Positions 18,169 through 27,055 are shown, numbered from the stretch's first letter. The stretch: 48,100 nucleotides of DNA from Streptomyces ossamyceticus (GCF_001418475.1 NZ_LIQX01000237.1:1-48100); one strand, 5' to 3'. Program-made: numbers and translations. The notes: generated by a model not told the origin, from the sequence alone.

Positions 18169-18606
18169 TCACGGAAGGAGTTCGCGGGGGTAGACGACGG
18201 CCGTGGCGCCCTCGATCTCCATGACGTCCACCCAGGCGCCCACCGGGATGACCAGGGTTTCGTCGAGGGCACGGGCGGACCATTCCTCGCCGGAGAGTTT
18301 GATCAGGCCACGGGTCGCGGTGACCTCCTGCATGACCTCGGCCCGCCTGCCGATCAGCGCGTCGCTTCCCTCAAGGGTGAGGGGCTGCTGGTTCATGTGC
18401 CGCAGTACGAGAGGACGGAGCAGGACAAGGCCCGCTGCCGCTGACACGCCAAGGGCCACGAGCTGGCCGACAAACCCGATACCGACACCGGCGACCACAG
18501 CGGCCACGACGGCGGCGCCCGCCAGCAGCCCGAAGACCAGTGTCAGGATGAAGAACTCCGCGGCGCCCAGCGCCGCGGCAGCAAGCAGCCATACGAACCA
18601 CGGCAT
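18169..18606 (-). CDS. NfeD-family membrane protein
   Basis: The 145-residue protein has two long hydrophobic regions (PWFVWLLAAAALGAAEFFIL; FVGQLVALGVSAAAGLVLL) followed by a C-terminal OB-fold (SDALIGRRAEVMQEVTATRG, LIKLSGEEWSARAL, VGAWVDVMEIEGATAVV). This is the short, protease-less NfeD form that partners stomatin-like SPFH proteins. The start at 18606 has AAGGAGG upstream. It is the first gene of the NfeD-SPFH pair and the promoter should lie in 18607-18700. Confidence 0.88.
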   Translation of the reverse strand: MPWFVWLLAAAALGAAEFFILTLVFGLLAGAAVVAAVVAGVGIGFVGQLVALGVSAAAGLVLLRPLVLRHMNQQPLTLEGSDALIGRRAEVMQEVTATRGLIKLSGEEWSARALDETLVIPVGAWVDVMEIEGATAVVYPRELLP

Positions 18607-18751
18607 CGCACCGCCCTCCTTCGGGGGCCCTCTCCACCAAGCTACCTTCCGCGGCGTAGGGCAGACAGACACGGGGACACCTTCGTCGGCCACCGGGTCC
18701 CCGCGTGGGCCCGCGCAGTTCGGTGACGCCCGCCTGCATGGGCAATTCGGC

Positions 18752-18794
18752 GCCCCGCCGTCCCCCTGTCGGGTCGATAGGGGGACGGCGGGGC
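18752..18794. terminator. Perfect 15-bp inverted repeat
   Basis: Arms 18752-18766 and 18780-18794 (GCCCCGCCGTCCCCC and its complement) flank a 13-nt loop. It lies upstream of nfeD and 60 bp after the stop of a small leftward open frame (18854), so it may terminate that transcript and insulate the NfeD operon. Confidence 0.7.
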
Positions 18795-18853
18795 GGAAGA
18801 GGCTTCCCCCAGGTACCGGTCGCGCTGGTCATGGCGCGGGCGCGCCGTCGGCG

Positions 18854-19063
18854 TCACTCGTCGACGTCACGCACCCCCGGCACGAAGACGAGTGCCCCCA
18901 GCACGAGTCGGACCACGCCACCACCGATCAGCGGCAGGTCGATGAACGCGGTGACCGAACCGGGGGTGACGCCGGCGAAGGGTCGGCAGGTGGTCGGTCC
19001 CGACGTCCGGCCACGTCGGTCCCCAGCTGCGGTCTCGTGCACCGTCCTCCACGATGAATGCAT
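18854..19063 (-). CDS. Possible small membrane protein
   Basis: A leftward frame ends in a hydrophobic segment (VTAFIDLPLIGGGVVRLVLGALVFVPGV) and is followed by a strong hairpin 60 bp on. The only ATG (19063) overlaps the start of the formate dehydrogenase gene on the other strand; an in-frame GTG at 19042 follows GGAGG closely. The N-terminal half is not convincing. It may be a 40-70-residue membrane peptide or chance. Confidence 0.25.
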   Translation of the reverse strand: MHSSWRTVHETAAGDRRGRTSGPTTCRPFAGVTPGSVTAFIDLPLIGGGVVRLVLGALVFVPGVRDVDE

Positions 19064-20747
19064 GGCGCGCGTCCGTTCAGCTCACACCTTCGACGCGTTC
19101 CGGGCGCTGGCGAACCGGCGGGGGCGGCCCGGAGAAAAGCTGGTGGAGTCGCTCGCCGAGGCCAGGGCCACGACAGGGGACGGCCCCGAGGTCTGGGCAC
19201 CGCCTGTGGCCGCCCGTTTCGGACTTCCGGCCGCCGCCGCGCTGGGACCTGCCAGTTACTACGCCGACCTCTCAGCCCCGCACGGGAACCGCCATGTCCG
19301 GGTGTGCGCCGCGACGGCGTGTTTCGCCGCGTCCGGCGGTGAGCACCTCGCGGAGGTGGAGGGGGAGCTGGGCGTCGCTGCGCACACCGCCTCCCCACGG
19401 GGCGACGTGTCGCTGCAAACCGTCCGCTGCCTGGGCTACTGCTACGCGGGGCCCGCCGCCCTCGACGGCGACACACCCTGCGCCGGTGCGTCCCTCCCCG
19501 CTCAGCTCTCCGGGCGGGAGCCACCGCGGGCGCCGGAGATCCCGGTGGCCGACGACACCGGTGACCCGGTCCTGCTCGGTGGTGTGCTCTGCGGTGATCC
19601 GGCGTGGCAGGTGTGGTCGACGACGGTGCCGGCGGGGACCGCGGACGAGGTGCATCGGGAGGTGGCGGCGTCCGGGCTGCGTGGGCGCGGTGGCGCCGGG
19701 TTCGGCGTGGCCGCGAAGTGGGAGGCGGCCCGCCGCGCGCCCGGGACCGTGGTCGTCGCCAACGGCGACGAGGGCGATCCGGGTTCGTACGCCGACAGGT
19801 TGCTGATGGAGGCCGACCCGGGGCGCGTGCTGGAGGGCCTGGCCCTGGCCTGCTTCGCCTGCGAGGCCCGTCAGGGCGTCGTGCTGGTGCGCTCGGAGTA
19901 CCCCGCCGCGCTGGCACGGATGCGGGAAGCGGTGCGCCAGGCGTACGCGCAGGGGCATCTCGGAGCGTCGGTGCACGGGACGGCCACCACCTTGGACATC
20001 CACGTCGTCGAGGGCGCCGGCTCCTATGTCGCCGGTGAGGAGACCGCTCTCATCGCGGGGTTGGAGGGCGGTCGCGGATGCGCCCGGCCCCGCCCGCCGT
20101 ACCCGACGCAGCGTGGGCTGTGGAACGCGCCGACCGTCGTCAACAATGTCGAGACCCTGGCGGCCGTGCCCTGGATCGTCCGCCACGGCGGCCCGGCATA
20201 CGCCCGGCGCGGCACCTCCGACGAGACGGGGACCAAGCTGGTCTGTCTGTCGGAGCGGTTCGCGCGGCCGGGGTGCTACGAGATCGAGCTCGGCACGCCG
20301 GTGCGGCGGATCGTCACCGAGCTGGGAGGCGGTCTGAAGGACGGCGCCGAGCTGACCGCCCTCCAGGTCGGCGGCCCGCTGGGTGGCTTCCTCGCCGCCG
20401 ACGCGCTGGACGTGCCGCTGTCGGAGGCAGGGCTGTCAGCCCGAGGCTGCGCTCTCGGCCACGCCGGTCTGGTCGCCTTCGACGGGCGAGTCGCACCGGA
20501 GGAAGTGCTGCGTCATGTGTGGGAGTTCGCCGCGGCCGAGAGCTGCGGCGCGTGCTCGCCCTGCCGCGTCGGCTCGCGCCGTGGTCTGGAATGGGCGTCC
20601 GCCGCCGCACCGCCCGGCCTGGAGTGGGAGCGGCTGTCGCGGGTCCTGGCCGAGGCGAGCCTGTGTGCCTTCGGACAGCGGATCCCGCCCGCCGTGCACA
20701 GCCTGGCCCGCGCCTACGGTGACCGGCTGGCGGGATGGGCGCCATGA
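19062..20747 (+). CDS. NAD-dependent formate dehydrogenase beta subunit (NuoE/NuoF-like fusion)
   Basis: The 561-residue protein passes electrons from formate oxidation to NAD+ in the cytoplasm. Residues about 75-140 form a NuoE-like thioredoxin-fold [2Fe-2S] site (CAATACF ... RCLGYCYAG). The NuoF part follows with the FMN/NADH-binding motifs GLRGRGGAGFGVAAKW and VANGDEGDPGSYADRLLMEADP. An SLBB region follows, and near the end the [4Fe-4S] ligands ESCGACSPCRVGS with a fourth Cys in LCAFGQ. The start at 19062 is chosen for length relative to the family; the ribosome-binding site is weak. The stop overlaps the next gene by 4 bp (ATGA), so the two subunits are translationally coupled. Confidence 0.88.
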   Translation: MARVRSAHTFDAFRALANRRGRPGEKLVESLAEARATTGDGPEVWAPPVAARFGLPAAAALGPASYYADLSAPHGNRHVRVCAATACFAASGGEHLAEVEGELGVAAHTASPRGDVSLQTVRCLGYCYAGPAALDGDTPCAGASLPAQLSGREPPRAPEIPVADDTGDPVLLGGVLCGDPAWQVWSTTVPAGTADEVHREVAASGLRGRGGAGFGVAAKWEAARRAPGTVVVANGDEGDPGSYADRLLMEADPGRVLEGLALACFACEARQGVVLVRSEYPAALARMREAVRQAYAQGHLGASVHGTATTLDIHVVEGAGSYVAGEETALIAGLEGGRGCARPRPPYPTQRGLWNAPTVVNNVETLAAVPWIVRHGGPAYARRGTSDETGTKLVCLSERFARPGCYEIELGTPVRRIVTELGGGLKDGAELTALQVGGPLGGFLAADALDVPLSEAGLSARGCALGHAGLVAFDGRVAPEEVLRHVWEFAAAESCGACSPCRVGSRRGLEWASAAAPPGLEWERLSRVLAEASLCAFGQRIPPAVHSLARAYGDRLAGWAP

Positions 20748-23431
20748 ACAGGGTCACGATCGAGGTCGACGGCAGCGGCGTCGAAGTACCCGAGGAGTCG
20801 TCGCTGCTCACGGCGGTGCGGGCGGCCGGGATCGAGCTGCCCGCGCTGTGCTCCGACGACCGGCTCAGTCCCGCCGGGTCATGCCGTACCTGTCTCGTAC
20901 GGGCCGAGGGGCGCGTCGTGGCGGCCTGTGTCACACCGGCCTCCCCCGGCATGCGCGTGGACACCAGCGGCGCCGAGGTCGTGCGGCTGCGCCGGGACGC
21001 GGTGGAGGTCATCGTCTCCGCGCTGCCGCCCCGAGCCCTCTCCGACGGCAGCCCCAGCGAACTGGCCCACGCCTGCCGGTCGATGGGCATCGGCCCCGAC
21101 GCGGCGCGCGGTGCCGGAGGCCGGGGCGGGGACGAGTCCCACCCGTACGTGCACCTGGACCGGGACCTGTGCATCGCCTGCGGCCGCTGCGTGCGGATGT
21201 GCTCCGAGGTGCAGGGCACCTTCGCCCTCACCCTGGTCGGCAGAGGCGGCGACACCGTCGTGGCCCCCGGCACCGGCGGGCCCTGGGCCGCATCGGACTG
21301 TGTGGCCTGCGGCGGCTGCGTGGACACCTGCCCCACGGGGGCGCTCGCCCAGCCGGGACCGGCGCGGGGACTCACCTCGGCGTTCCACCCCCAGGAGGCC
21401 CGGACACGCACCACATGCGGCTACTGCGGCGTGGGCTGCACCCTCGACGTGATCGCACACGACGGCGAGGTCACGGCGGTGCTGCCCGCCAGGGACGGCC
21501 CGGTCAATCGCGGCCACGCCTGCGTGAAGGGCCGCTTCTCCCACGGATTCCGCACCTCACCGGAACGGCTCACCCGGCCCCTGCTGCGACGCGACGGCGT
21601 CCTCGAACCGGTCGACTGGGACGAGGCGCTGGTCCACGTCGCGCGGGGGCTGCGGGCCGCCGTCGACGCCGGCGGCCCGGACTCCGTGGCGGCGATCTCC
21701 TCGGCCCGTGCCACGAACGAGGAGAACTACCTCGTACAGAAGTTCATGCGGGTCGTCATCGGAACCAACAACGTCGACAACTGCTCCCGCCTCTGCCACT
21801 CCCCCTCCGCCGCCGGCCTCACCGCGTCCTTCGGCCTCTCCGGCGGCACCGACACCTTCGACGACGTGGAACGCTCCGACTGCCTGCTGGTGGTCGGGGC
21901 CAATCCCGTCGAGGCACACCCGGTGGTCGGGGCCCGACTGCTGGAACGGGTCCTCCACGGCACCGCACTGATCGTCGCCGACCCGCGTGCCGTGGGCCTC
22001 GCCCTCCACGCCGATGTACATCTGCGTCCACGTCCCGGCACCAACGTGGCGCTCTTCCACGGGCTCGCCCACACCCTCCTGGCCGAAGGGCTGACCGACG
22101 AGGCGTTCCTGCGCGAACGGGCCACCGGGCTGCCGGAACTCAGCGAGTTGCTGGTCGACTACCCGCCCGACCGTGTCGCGGACATCACCGGGGTACCGGC
22201 CGAGGACCTGGTCGCCGCCGCCCGTCTGTACGGCAGCGCCGAGCATCCGGCCATCGTCTACGGCCTGGGCGTCACCGAACACCTCCACGGCACCGATGGT
22301 GTGCGCTCCCTGGCCAACCTGGCGATCCTGCGCGGCGCCGTGGGCACCGACCGTGGCCACGGAGTCAACCCGCTGCGCGGCCAGAACAACGTCCAGGGCG
22401 CCTCCGACATGGGCGCCCTGCCCGACCTCCTGCCCGGGTACGGAAAGGTGACCGACTCGTCCGCTCGCGCGCGGGCCGAGGACGTCTGGGGCGCACCGGT
22501 CCCCCAGCGGCCCGGTCTGCGGATCCCGGACATGTTCGCCGCCGCACGGGGCGGCGATCTGCGGGCGCTCTGGATCATCGGAGAGGACGTCTGCGCCACC
22601 GACCCCGATTCCAACCAGGTGGCCAAGGCCCTGGAGGTCTGCCCGCTCGTCGTCTGCAACGAACTGTTCCTGTCCGAGACCGCCCGGCACGCCGATGTCG
22701 TCCTGCCGGTGGCCTCCTGGCTGGAGAAGGACGGGACCTTCGTCAATTTCGACCGCCGATTCCAGCGTGTCCGCCCCGCCGTGCCCCCACCGGGACAAGC
22801 CCGCGCCGACTTCGACATCCTCCGGGCCGTCGCCCGCGCCATGGGCGCCGACCTGAGCTGCGCGTCTCCGGCCGACGCCCTCGCCGAGTGCGGGCGGCTC
22901 GCGCCCGTCTTCGCCGGGCTCTCCCACGACCGGCTGGACCGCGAGGGCTCCGTGCCCTGGCCCTGCACCGCACCTGACCGGCCGGGAGAAGCCACGTTGT
23001 ACACCGAGCGCTTCGCCACACCGGACGGCCGGGCCCACCTGGCCGCGGCCCCCTATCTCCCCCCGGGTGAACGGCCCGACGACAACCATCCGCTGATCCT
23101 GGTCACCGGGCGGCGCTGGGCTCACTACAACTCCGGAAGCATGACGCGGCGCGGCGGCAACCTCGAGCTCGACCCGGTTGACTTCCTCGACCTCCACCCT
23201 GACGACGCCCGCCGGTACCAGGTGCGCGACGGCGAACGGGTGACGGTGGAGAGTCGGCACGGTCGAGCCCTGCTCATTGCCCGTGTCGGTGACCAGACCG
23301 CCCCCGGCCAGGTCTTCTGTTCCTTCCACTTCCCGTCGAGCGGGGTGAACCGCCTCACCTCGGATGTCGCGGACACCGTCACCTCCTGCCCCGAGTACAA
23401 GGTCACGGCGGTCCGCGTGGCCGCGTCTTAG
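20744..23431 (+). CDS. Formate dehydrogenase alpha subunit, molybdopterin- and Fe-S-containing
   Basis: The 895-residue protein begins with a NuoG-like [2Fe-2S] domain (Cys36, 47, 50, 62). Two [4Fe-4S] motifs follow ([11 protein letters not shown] at 143-153 and [11 protein letters not shown]), then the catalytic-domain cluster motif [14 protein letters not shown] with [11 protein letters not shown]. The molybdenum ligand is Cys ([13 protein letters not shown], Cys351), with the family His next to it, so no selenocysteine is used. The C-terminal MopB-binding domain is present ([17 protein letters not shown]). The layout matches FdsA-type soluble, NAD-linked formate dehydrogenases. The start at 20744 overlaps the beta-subunit stop; 20735 is an in-frame alternative. 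Expected cofactor is bis-MGD, made elsewhere. Confidence 0.9.
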   Translation: MNRVTIEVDGSGVEVPEESSLLTAVRAAGIELPALCSDDRLSPAGSCRTCLVRAEGRVVAACVTPASPGMRVDTSGAEVVRLRRDAVEVIVSALPPRALSDGSPSELAHACRSMGIGPDAARGAGGRGGDESHPYVHLDRDLCIACGRCVRMCSEVQGTFALTLVGRGGDTVVAPGTGGPWAASDCVACGGCVDTCPTGALAQPGPARGLTSAFHPQEARTRTTCGYCGVGCTLDVIAHDGEVTAVLPARDGPVNRGHACVKGRFSHGFRTSPERLTRPLLRRDGVLEPVDWDEALVHVARGLRAAVDAGGPDSVAAISSARATNEENYLVQKFMRVVIGTNNVDNCSRLCHSPSAAGLTASFGLSGGTDTFDDVERSDCLLVVGANPVEAHPVVGARLLERVLHGTALIVADPRAVGLALHADVHLRPRPGTNVALFHGLAHTLLAEGLTDEAFLRERATGLPELSELLVDYPPDRVADITGVPAEDLVAAARLYGSAEHPAIVYGLGVTEHLHGTDGVRSLANLAILRGAVGTDRGHGVNPLRGQNNVQGASDMGALPDLLPGYGKVTDSSARARAEDVWGAPVPQRPGLRIPDMFAAARGGDLRALWIIGEDVCATDPDSNQVAKALEVCPLVVCNELFLSETARHADVVLPVASWLEKDGTFVNFDRRFQRVRPAVPPPGQARADFDILRAVARAMGADLSCASPADALAECGRLAPVFAGLSHDRLDREGSVPWPCTAPDRPGEATLYTERFATPDGRAHLAAAPYLPPGERPDDNHPLILVTGRRWAHYNSGSMTRRGGNLELDPVDFLDLHPDDARRYQVRDGERVTVESRHGRALLIARVGDQTAPGQVFCSFHFPSSGVNRLTSDVADTVTSCPEYKVTAVRVAAS

Positions 23432-23435
23432 GGCT

Positions 23436-23581
23436 CGGCACGGCCGCAGCCCCCGGAACCGGTTCGGGCGCCGTGTCCGCCCTCGTCGCCCGCCTCGTAC
23501 CCGCCGACCGTGCCGGATCGGTCACCGGCATCGTCGGCGCCGCCGGCGGACTGGGCGGCTTCTTCCCGCCCCGGGTCCTGG
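23436..23581 (+). pseudogene. Relic of a NarK-type nitrate/nitrite transporter
   Basis: A short frame reads [20 protein letters not shown] then [17 protein letters not shown], the well-known Gly-rich signature helix of NarK-family MFS transporters, and then stops matching. No start and no flanking helices are present. It begins 5 bp after the formate dehydrogenase stop. In actinobacteria narK genes commonly sit with anaerobic metabolism genes, so an intact transporter probably once followed the fdh operon. Confidence 0.7.
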
Positions 23582-23605
23582 ATCACCGCCTCCCGCCGAG
23601 GCGGC

Positions 23606-23905
23606 ACGCGGTTGCCGTTCGGGCCACAGCCGTGCCTGGACACGCATGGCCACATGGCCGAGCCCGGACAACGCGCAGGCGATCGCCAGGTCCCCGAGCG
23701 ACAGCGGCTCCGTGCCCAGCAGATCCCGGAGAGGAGGCAGGTGGACACCGGCCGCCTGGAGGCCCAGGGCCGCGCCCACGGCGACCAGCAGGAACGGATT
23801 GGCCAGGGTTCCCGGACGGGCGCGGGAGCCGAGGGCGACGCCCAGCTGGGTCGCACCGAGGACCAGGAAGATCATGGACTGCCAGGGGCGGCCCGTCCCC
23901 GTTCC
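23606..23905 (-). pseudogene. Relic: C-terminal end of a P-type cation ATPase
   Basis: The leftward frame reads [20 protein letters not shown], then [20 protein letters not shown] and [20 protein letters not shown] with further hydrophobic residues. This is the last membrane block of Ca2+/Mg2+-type P-type ATPases (PLSLG... is typical). The phosphorylation (DKTGT) and nucleotide-binding domains are absent, so the gene has lost at least four fifths of its length. A second P-type ATPase fragment lies at 44419-44514. Confidence 0.7.
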
Positions 23906-24014
23906 CTCCCGGATCCGTTGGCCGGTGGTGACCTCCGGAAGCCGTCGAACACCATCCGCCTCGCCCCAACTGCTCTGTGAATGGCCCGGCGTCGTGTTGG
24001 AAGCCCCCGTTGAG

Positions 24015-24359
24015 TCAGTTCTGTGAAGTCTCCTGAGACACGGCCCAGGCGAGGAGCGATTCGAATACGGGCCGCAGGGACCGGGCTTTGTCGGTGAGCG
24101 TGTACTCCACGCGGGGTGGGACTTCTGCGTAGACCTTGCGCTCCACCAAGCCCTCACCTTCGAGTTCACGCAGTTGCTTGGTCAGCATGTGCTGGGTCAC
24201 CTGGGGGATCTCGCGGCGGAGCTCACCGAACCGGTGGGTCCGCTGGTCCAGCAGCCAGAGGATCTCCATCTTCCACTTGCCGCTGATCATCGTCAGGACT
24301 CGGCGCATCTGGCGCCGTGCGTCCTCCACCTCCAACATGATCTCTCCAATGGTATGCAA
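24015..24359 (-). CDS. HxlR-family transcriptional regulator
   Basis: The 114-residue winged-helix protein contains ISGKWKMEILWLL, RFGELRREIPQVTQHMLTKQ and LRELEGEGLVERKVYAEVPP. That is the full HxlR core ending with VEYTLTDKARSLRPVFESL. These regulators often sense aldehydes, quinones or redox state and control divergent detoxification genes. The gene is divergent from the VOC gene at 24456 with an AT-rich 96-bp spacer. An inner ATG (24338) could also start it; the usual family N terminus is short. Confidence 0.88.
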   Translation of the reverse strand: MHTIGEIMLEVEDARRQMRRVLTMISGKWKMEILWLLDQRTHRFGELRREIPQVTQHMLTKQLRELEGEGLVERKVYAEVPPRVEYTLTDKARSLRPVFESLLAWAVSQETSQN

Positions 24360-24455
24360 AAGAATACTTAGGTACAGGAAAACATCCTACTGCCGTTTAT
24401 TTATCTAAGCCCATACGGTGGTGTTAGTCGACAGAACGAGTAAGGAGGACGAAGG
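24360..24455. promoter_or_regulatory. Divergent promoter/operator region of HxlR and VOC genes
   Basis: This stretch is strikingly AT-rich for the replicon. It contains AATACTTAGGTAC, an imperfect palindrome of the GTACYTARGTA type seen in HxlR operators, and a TTTATTTATCTAAG stretch. AAGGAGG directly before the GTG at 24456 serves the VOC gene. Autoregulation by the HxlR protein is likely. Confidence 0.5.
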
Positions 24456-25079
24456 GTGAACAGCACGACGATCGTGCACCCTCGACTGCACCACCTCGAA
24501 ATGACCACCAGCAACGCTGACGCCAAGGTGAGCCGGTATCGGGTGGTGATCGGGACGGATGTGGTCCACCGCACCGACTCGGCGAGCGCCGGTACGAAGG
24601 GCGCCCCCGCGATGAAGTCTGTCTGGGTGACCAACGACGAGGCCAACCACCGGCTGGCCTTCGTGGAAGTGCCCGGCTTCAGCGCCGATGAGAACAAGGC
24701 CGCGTACCGCCGCATCCAGCACTTCGCCTTCGCCTACCGCACCCTCGAGGAACTGCTCGGCACCTACCTCCGCCTCAAGGCCCAGGGCATCGTTCCGGTC
24801 CTGTGCACGGATGCCGGCGCCCAGACCGCGTTCTACTACACGGACCCGGACGGCAACAGCGTCGAGCTCCACGTCGACAACTTCGGCAACAGCTGGACGT
24901 CAACGGAGTACCTGCGCCACTCCCACGACTTCGCGGCCAAACCCATCGGCCACTTCGTCGATCCGGACAAGCTCGTCAAAGCCTGGCAAGCCGGGGCGTC
25001 TGCCTCCGAGCTCAGCGAACGCGCATGGCGCGACGAGTTCATACCCGACGAGCCATACGACCCCAGCGTCCTTCTCTGA
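24456..25079 (+). CDS. VOC-superfamily (glyoxalase/dioxygenase-like) protein
   Basis: The 207-residue protein carries a vicinal-oxygen-chelate fold. It starts with PRLHHLEMTTSNADAKVSRY, has RIQHFAFAYRTLEELLGTY, and FYYTDPDGNSVELHVDNF holds the metal-ligand Glu with the earlier His residues. Such proteins are ring-cleaving dioxygenases or glyoxalase-like detoxification enzymes; the substrate is unknown. Unusual third-position AT content is absent here. The GTG start has a strong AAGGAGG. It is the first gene of the HxlR-controlled cluster. Confidence 0.8.
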   Translation: MNSTTIVHPRLHHLEMTTSNADAKVSRYRVVIGTDVVHRTDSASAGTKGAPAMKSVWVTNDEANHRLAFVEVPGFSADENKAAYRRIQHFAFAYRTLEELLGTYLRLKAQGIVPVLCTDAGAQTAFYYTDPDGNSVELHVDNFGNSWTSTEYLRHSHDFAAKPIGHFVDPDKLVKAWQAGASASELSERAWRDEFIPDEPYDPSVLL

Positions 25080-25265
25080 GCCGAAACCGCGATCAGCAAG
25101 GCGGCCTTGAGCACGTCGTCGGCGCAGAAAACGACGGCAGAAGACCGTGAATCTCCGCTCCGCGAAGCCGTGGTCGACGCCCTCAAAGTGATCTGGACGG
25201 CGTCCGTGACGGATACGGCCCGTCACGCGGATCCGACGACCTTACTACCCATTTCAGGAGAAGAT

Positions 25266-25727
25266 ATGAGTACAGATCGGTTCATCTACCTCTCACAGGG
25301 CGAGAGCAGGCCCACCCGCGTACCGGTGGCGCCCGAATTCGCCTTGAAGGCAGGGAGCGAGGACACCGGGGGCGGCTACTCCGTGCTGGAGGTGACCGTC
25401 GGCGGCGACCTGCCTCTCCACATCCACCACAACGACGACGAAGTCCTCTACATGCTCGAAGGTGAAATCGAGGCAACGTTCGACGGCCGCGTCTACACAG
25501 TCAAGCCGGGCGACTTCATGCTGCTGCCCCGCGGTATTCCGCACGCCGTCCGCCCGACCTCGGACGTAGCACCCCGGCTGCTTCAAGTCTCGTCCCCCGG
25601 TGGGTTCGAGCACTTTGCCGAAGACCTCGTCGAGAGCTTCCGCAGCCTGCAGGACGCCGGCGGCCCCCAGGCCGTGTCGGAACTCGCCGGCAAGCACGGA
25701 ATAACCTTCCTGCACACGCCGTCTTGA
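25266..25727 (+). CDS. Cupin-domain protein 1
   Basis: The 153-residue single-domain cupin has motif 1 LPLHIHHNDDEVLYMLEGEI (two His, one Glu metal ligands) and motif 2 FMLLPRGIPHAVRP (His ligand). The ATG at 25266 follows AGGAG at ideal spacing; the longer open frame upstream has no cupin homology. It is related along its full length to the cupin at 26340. Probably a metal-dependent dioxygenase or isomerase acting with the VOC protein on an aromatic or quinone compound; substrate not inferable. Confidence 0.85.
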   Translation: MSTDRFIYLSQGESRPTRVPVAPEFALKAGSEDTGGGYSVLEVTVGGDLPLHIHHNDDEVLYMLEGEIEATFDGRVYTVKPGDFMLLPRGIPHAVRPTSDVAPRLLQVSSPGGFEHFAEDLVESFRSLQDAGGPQAVSELAGKHGITFLHTPS

Positions 25728-25813
25728 TCTTCTCACGTGGGTGTAGTCACGGAGACGGCCGTTTCGGCGCTACTCACAAACACTTGCGTCGGTCCCCCGT
25801 CGCGTGATCAGAC

Positions 25814-26245
25814 AACACCGACCTGGCGCACGAGTTCCTCGCCCACGCCTCCGCCGAGGGCAAGAACCGCGAAGCCTGGGACGCGATCTTCCGCGCCTAC
25901 TTCGGCCAGGCCCGCCCCGTCTTCGGCATGGACGACCTGCTCGACCTGCTCGACCTGGGCCAGGAGATCGGCCTGGACCGCGAGGGCACCCGCCGGGCTC
26001 TCACCGAGCACCGCTACCAGCGGCAGGTGAGCGACGACGCCGCCCGCGCCCAGCGCATGGGCGCCACCGGCGCCCCCTTCATCGTCATCGACGGCAAGTA
26101 CGGCATCCCCGGCGCGCAGGACAGCGACGGCCTCCTTGACGTGCTGCGCACGGCCTGGGACACATCCCACCCGCTCACCCCGGCGACCGGCGGCGACGCT
26201 GCGGTCTGCGGCCCCGACGGCTGCGCCGTACCGGCCCGCGGCTGA
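25814..26245 (+). pseudogene. DsbA/FrnE-like oxidoreductase, 5'-truncated
   Basis: The frame reads NTDLAHEFLAHASAEGKNRE, RAYFGQARPVFGMDDLL, RRALTEHRYQRQVSDDAA and MGATGAPFIVIDGKYGIPGA, ending with a Cys-containing tail. This is the C-terminal two thirds of a FrnE/2-hydroxychromene-2-carboxylate isomerase-type DsbA protein. The N-terminal strand and CxxC active site are missing and homology starts abruptly at 25814, 87 bp after cupin 1. An inner ATG at 25928 could make a short protein but would lack the active site. Confidence 0.75.
26039..26168 (+). repeat. 130-bp direct repeat, copy 1
   Basis: It matches 26882-27011 at 126 of 130 positions by eye. Both copies encode the same DsbA-like segment and together they bracket cupin 2. 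The two copies are 843 bp apart. Confidence 0.9.
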
Positions 26246-26260
26246 CCTCCACCGGCCACC

Positions 26261-26298
26261 CCCACTTCTTACTGCTCCGCCCTGACCGCCCCACCGGC
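26261..26298 (+). repeat. 38-bp intergenic repeat, copy 1
   Basis: Beginning CCCACTTCTTACTGCTCCGC, this stretch matches 28701-28738 with a single mismatch (CTG/CTT). It lies between the DsbA relic and cupin 2. Confidence 0.9.
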
Positions 26299-26339
26299 GT
26301 TGCGCAAGTGATCGAATCACGAGAAAAGGAGCTCCAAAG

Positions 26340-26873
26340 ATGAATGCAGAGCAGACCAATTCCGATCGATCCTCGCAGAAGGCTCGATTCATCAAACTTG
26401 GACCAGGGGAGGGTCTGGAAACTCGCGTCAAAATCGCACCGCTCTACTTGCTCAAAGCGGGCGCCGCCCAGACCGACGGCCAGTACTCAGTCCTTGAGGT
26501 CTCGGTGAACCACGACCTCCCACTCCACATCCACGACACCGCTGACGAACTCTTCTTCCTGCTGGAAGGAACGCTACGGGTGACCTTTGACGACGAGCAG
26601 CATGCGGTCGGCCCGGGTACTTTCATGTTCCTGCCTGCAGGGATTCCCCATGCGATTAATCCGGTAGGGGAGACCGTGCCGCGTGTTCTGCAGATCTCGG
26701 TTCCCGGAGGTTTCGAGCACTTCATCGAAGATATGGTGGAGCTTCAAGCCAAGGGTAAGGCGATGGACTTGGATTCGGATGAGTTCCGAGAGTTCTCGCG
26801 TAAACACGACTGGACCTTGGTCGGGTCGGCTGGAAGCGCTGAGCCCAACACTGACGAACCGCAGGCTTCGTAG
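26340..26873 (+). CDS. Cupin-domain protein 2
   Basis: The 177-residue cupin is a paralogue of the 25266 gene (YSVLEVSVNHDLPLHIHDTA, ELFFLLEGTLRVTFDDEQHA, TFMFLPAGIPHAINP, VPGGFEHFIEDMVELQ). His/His/Glu and His metal ligands are kept. AAAAGGAG precedes the ATG. Codon use is plainly less GC-rich at third positions (AAT, TCG/TCA, ATT, GAT, AAA) than in neighbouring genes, and the gene is bracketed by a 130-bp direct repeat. Arrival by transfer into an existing dsbA-like locus is likely. Confidence 0.85.
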   Translation: MNAEQTNSDRSSQKARFIKLGPGEGLETRVKIAPLYLLKAGAAQTDGQYSVLEVSVNHDLPLHIHDTADELFFLLEGTLRVTFDDEQHAVGPGTFMFLPAGIPHAINPVGETVPRVLQISVPGGFEHFIEDMVELQAKGKAMDLDSDEFREFSRKHDWTLVGSAGSAEPNTDEPQAS

Positions 26874-26881
26874 CTGCTGAT

Positions 26882-27055
26882 GCCGCCCGCGCCCAGCGCC
26901 TGGGCGCCACCGGCGCGCCCTTCATCGTCATCGACGGCAGGTACGGCATCCCCGGCGCGCAGGACAGCGACGGCCTCCTTGACGTGCTGCGCACGGCCTG
27001 GGACGCATCCCCTGACTCATCCCTCCAGCAGGGCGGGGTCGCCGAATCTCCTTGA
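26882..27055 (+). pseudogene. Second DsbA/FrnE-like C-terminal fragment
   Basis: The frame reads AARAQRLGATGAPFIVIDGR then YGIPGAQDSDGLLDVLRTAW and soon runs into unrelated sequence and a stop. It starts 8 bp after the cupin 2 stop and is a copy of 26039-26168 (the repeat ends at 27011). No start codon or active site. Confidence 0.8.

Noticed and set aside
14065..18606. Two SPFH genes as a local gene duplication
   Set aside because: One is YqiK-type with a very long coiled coil, the other stomatin/QmcA-type; they belong to different subfamilies with different partners.
21557..23329. 590-codon leftward frame in the formate dehydrogenase gene
   Set aside because: Antisense shadow of a gene with full Fe-S and Mo-binding motifs.
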